Part shown: positions 63,313 through 64,000 of the stretch, piece after piece
How the letters are laid out: every line of letters begins with the position of its first letter
How positions within the stretch are numbered: the stretch's first letter is position 1
NCBI RefSeq assembly: GCF_014705615.1
Contig: NZ_JACXJA010000014.1
Coordinates: 175,773-239,772, forward strand
Reading direction: 5' to 3'
Length of the DNA: 64,000 bases
DNA from: Paenibacillus oceani
Lineage (GTDB): Bacteria > Bacillota > Bacilli > Paenibacillales > NBRC-103111
The notes under the pieces: model-generated
Database searches by the model: none
Seen by the model: only the letters and a program-made list of their open reading frames with translations
Told to the model about the DNA's origin: nothing
Made by a program: the position numbers and the translations under genes

Positions 63313-64000
63313 TCAAGACAAAGATAAATTGCGCGTCTATGAATACGCGAAGTCATTAAATATGAGCAGTAAAGAAATTATTACGATATTAAGAAGGTTG
63401 AATGTGCCTGTGAATAACCATATGAGTGTGATGGAGAACGATTCAGTGGACAAAGTGGAGAAATTTTTTCGCGACGTAAAAGCGAATGCCGCAGCCAAAC
63501 GTGCTGCCGGCGAGGGAAGCGTATCGAACACGGCAGCTCCGGCACAAGATGCCAAACCTGCCCAAAGATCTCAGGAAAATAGAGGGGGCGACCGTCCGCA
63601 AGGCGGGGACCGCCCAGAGCGCAGCGACCGTCCGCAGGGCGGAGATCGTCCGGAGCGCAGCGACCGTCCACAAGGCGAGCGTCGTTACGACAATAACCGT
63701 CCGAATCAGGGCGGAGGCAGACCGCAAGGCGGAGGCCGTCCATACGGCGACCGTCCGCAAGGTCAAGGCGGCCAAGGTGGAGGCCGTCCATACGGCGACC
63801 GTCCGCAAGGTCAAGGCGGCCAAGGCGGAGGCCGTCCATACGGCGACCGTCCGCAAGGTCAAGGCGGCCAAGGCGGAGGCCGTCCATACGGCGACCGTCC
63901 GCAAGGTCAGGGCGGCCAAGGCGGAGGCCGTCCATACGGCGACCGTCCGCAAGGTCAAGGCGGCCAAGGCGGAGGCCGTCCATACGGCGACCGTCCGCAA
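63305..64000 (+). CDS. infB: Translation initiation factor IF-2, N-terminal part (3' end outside window)
   Basis: The frame opens with TTG at 63305 behind GGAGGTGAAACC and stays open to the window end (232 codons). The first about 55 residues are the IF2 N-terminal helical domain ([36 protein letters not shown]). Then follows an Ala-rich and then a Gly/Arg/Gln-rich disordered region with 16-residue repeats ([16 protein letters not shown]). The GTPase domain lies beyond the window. Overlap with ylxQ indicates coupling. Confidence 0.95.
   Translation, partial: MTNQDKDKLRVYEYAKSLNMSSKEIITILRRLNVPVNNHMSVMENDSVDKVEKFFRDVKANAAAKRAAGEGSVSNTAAPAQDAKPAQRSQENRGGDRPQGGDRPERSDRPQGGDRPERSDRPQGERRYDNNRPNQGGGRPQGGGRPYGDRPQGQGGQGGGRPYGDRPQGQGGQGGGRPYGDRPQGQGGQGGGRPYGDRPQGQGGQGGGRPYGDRPQGQGGQGGGRPYGDRPQ
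63731..64000 (+). repeat. 48-bp in-frame tandem repeat within infB
   Basis: Units start at 63731, 63779, 63827, 63875, 63923 and 63971 (five full and a 30-bp part at the window edge). Units are near-identical at DNA level, with only single third-base changes, so they arose recently. They run on in the same frame of infB. Confidence 0.95.

Noticed and set aside
63381..64000. Minus-strand open frames with repeats opposite infB
   Set aside because: They are the complement of the infB tandem repeat; composition and repeat come from the plus-strand gene.
63731..64000. CRISPR-like array
   Set aside because: Repeats are directly joined with no spacers, and are in frame within infB.

Overview
The window is a chromosomal segment from a Gram-positive, flagellated, probably spore-forming member of the Bacillales, most likely Paenibacillaceae (Paenibacillus or a close relative). 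The basis is gene order: it follows the Bacillus subtilis ylqG-ylqH-ylqX ... infB region almost gene for gene, while sequence details (archaeal-type ProRS, an extra FapA-like gene, many GTG/TTG starts, GC-rich codons) differ from Bacillus itself. No rRNA, tRNA, CRISPR array, prophage or complete transposase gene was seen.

Layout. Positions 1-1954: a FliK-like gene (5' end outside the window), an orphan FlhB C-terminal-domain gene and a YraN-type nuclease-fold gene, closed by a terminator. Positions 2033-4423: a small unknown gene and comM on the minus strand, then a plus-strand zinc-ribbon protein; this block interrupts the B. subtilis order. Positions 4737-14834: sucCD, dprA, topA, trmFO, hslVU and codY; xerC, which B. 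subtilis has between trmFO and hslV, is absent and a 263-bp non-coding or degenerate stretch takes its place.

Positions 15060-46840: a long fla/che operon, all on the plus strand and mostly translationally coupled: rod and basal-body genes (flgB, flgC, fliE, fliF), C-ring and export ATPase genes (fliG-fliJ), a MotE-like gene, hook genes (fliK, flgD, a TIGR02530-type gene, flgE, swrD), fliL, fliM, fliY, cheY, the export gate (fliO-fliR, flhB, flhA), flhF, flhG, cheB, cheA, cheW, cheC, cheD, a membrane protein, sigD, a FapA-like gene, a small conserved gene, a SwrB-like gene, an MltG-N-like protein and a 70-aa protein. Together they build the flagellum, steer it by chemotaxis with the B. subtilis-type CheC/CheD adaptation system, and encode the late flagellar sigma factor.

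Positions 47033-64000: housekeeping genes for translation, envelope and replication: rpsB, tsf, pyrH, frr, uppS, cdsA, dxr, rasP, proS, polC, rimP, nusA, ylxR, ylxQ and the 5' part of infB, which runs off the window inside a 48-bp in-frame tandem repeat.

The most unusual signal is a family of four short repeated elements (8096-8191, 45222-45400, 47796-47973, 60627-60805). They have terminal inverted repeats (GTTCAAAAAGTCC), are about 179 bp long (one is an internally deleted 96-bp form), all lie in the same orientation as the genes, and are flanked by 6-bp direct repeats that differ between copies but match within three copies (TTATAG, TTATAA, TTAAAG) and nearly match in the fourth. Two copies sit exactly behind a stop codon formed by the duplicated TTATAG/TTATAA. 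They look like a non-autonomous mobile element with a possible RNA role. Other points worth attention are three tandem hairpins with a 39-nt period in front of proS, a hairpin-terminator pair in front of pyrH, structured leaders of rpsB and rimP, and an archaeal/eukaryotic-type ProRS at the bacterial proS locus.
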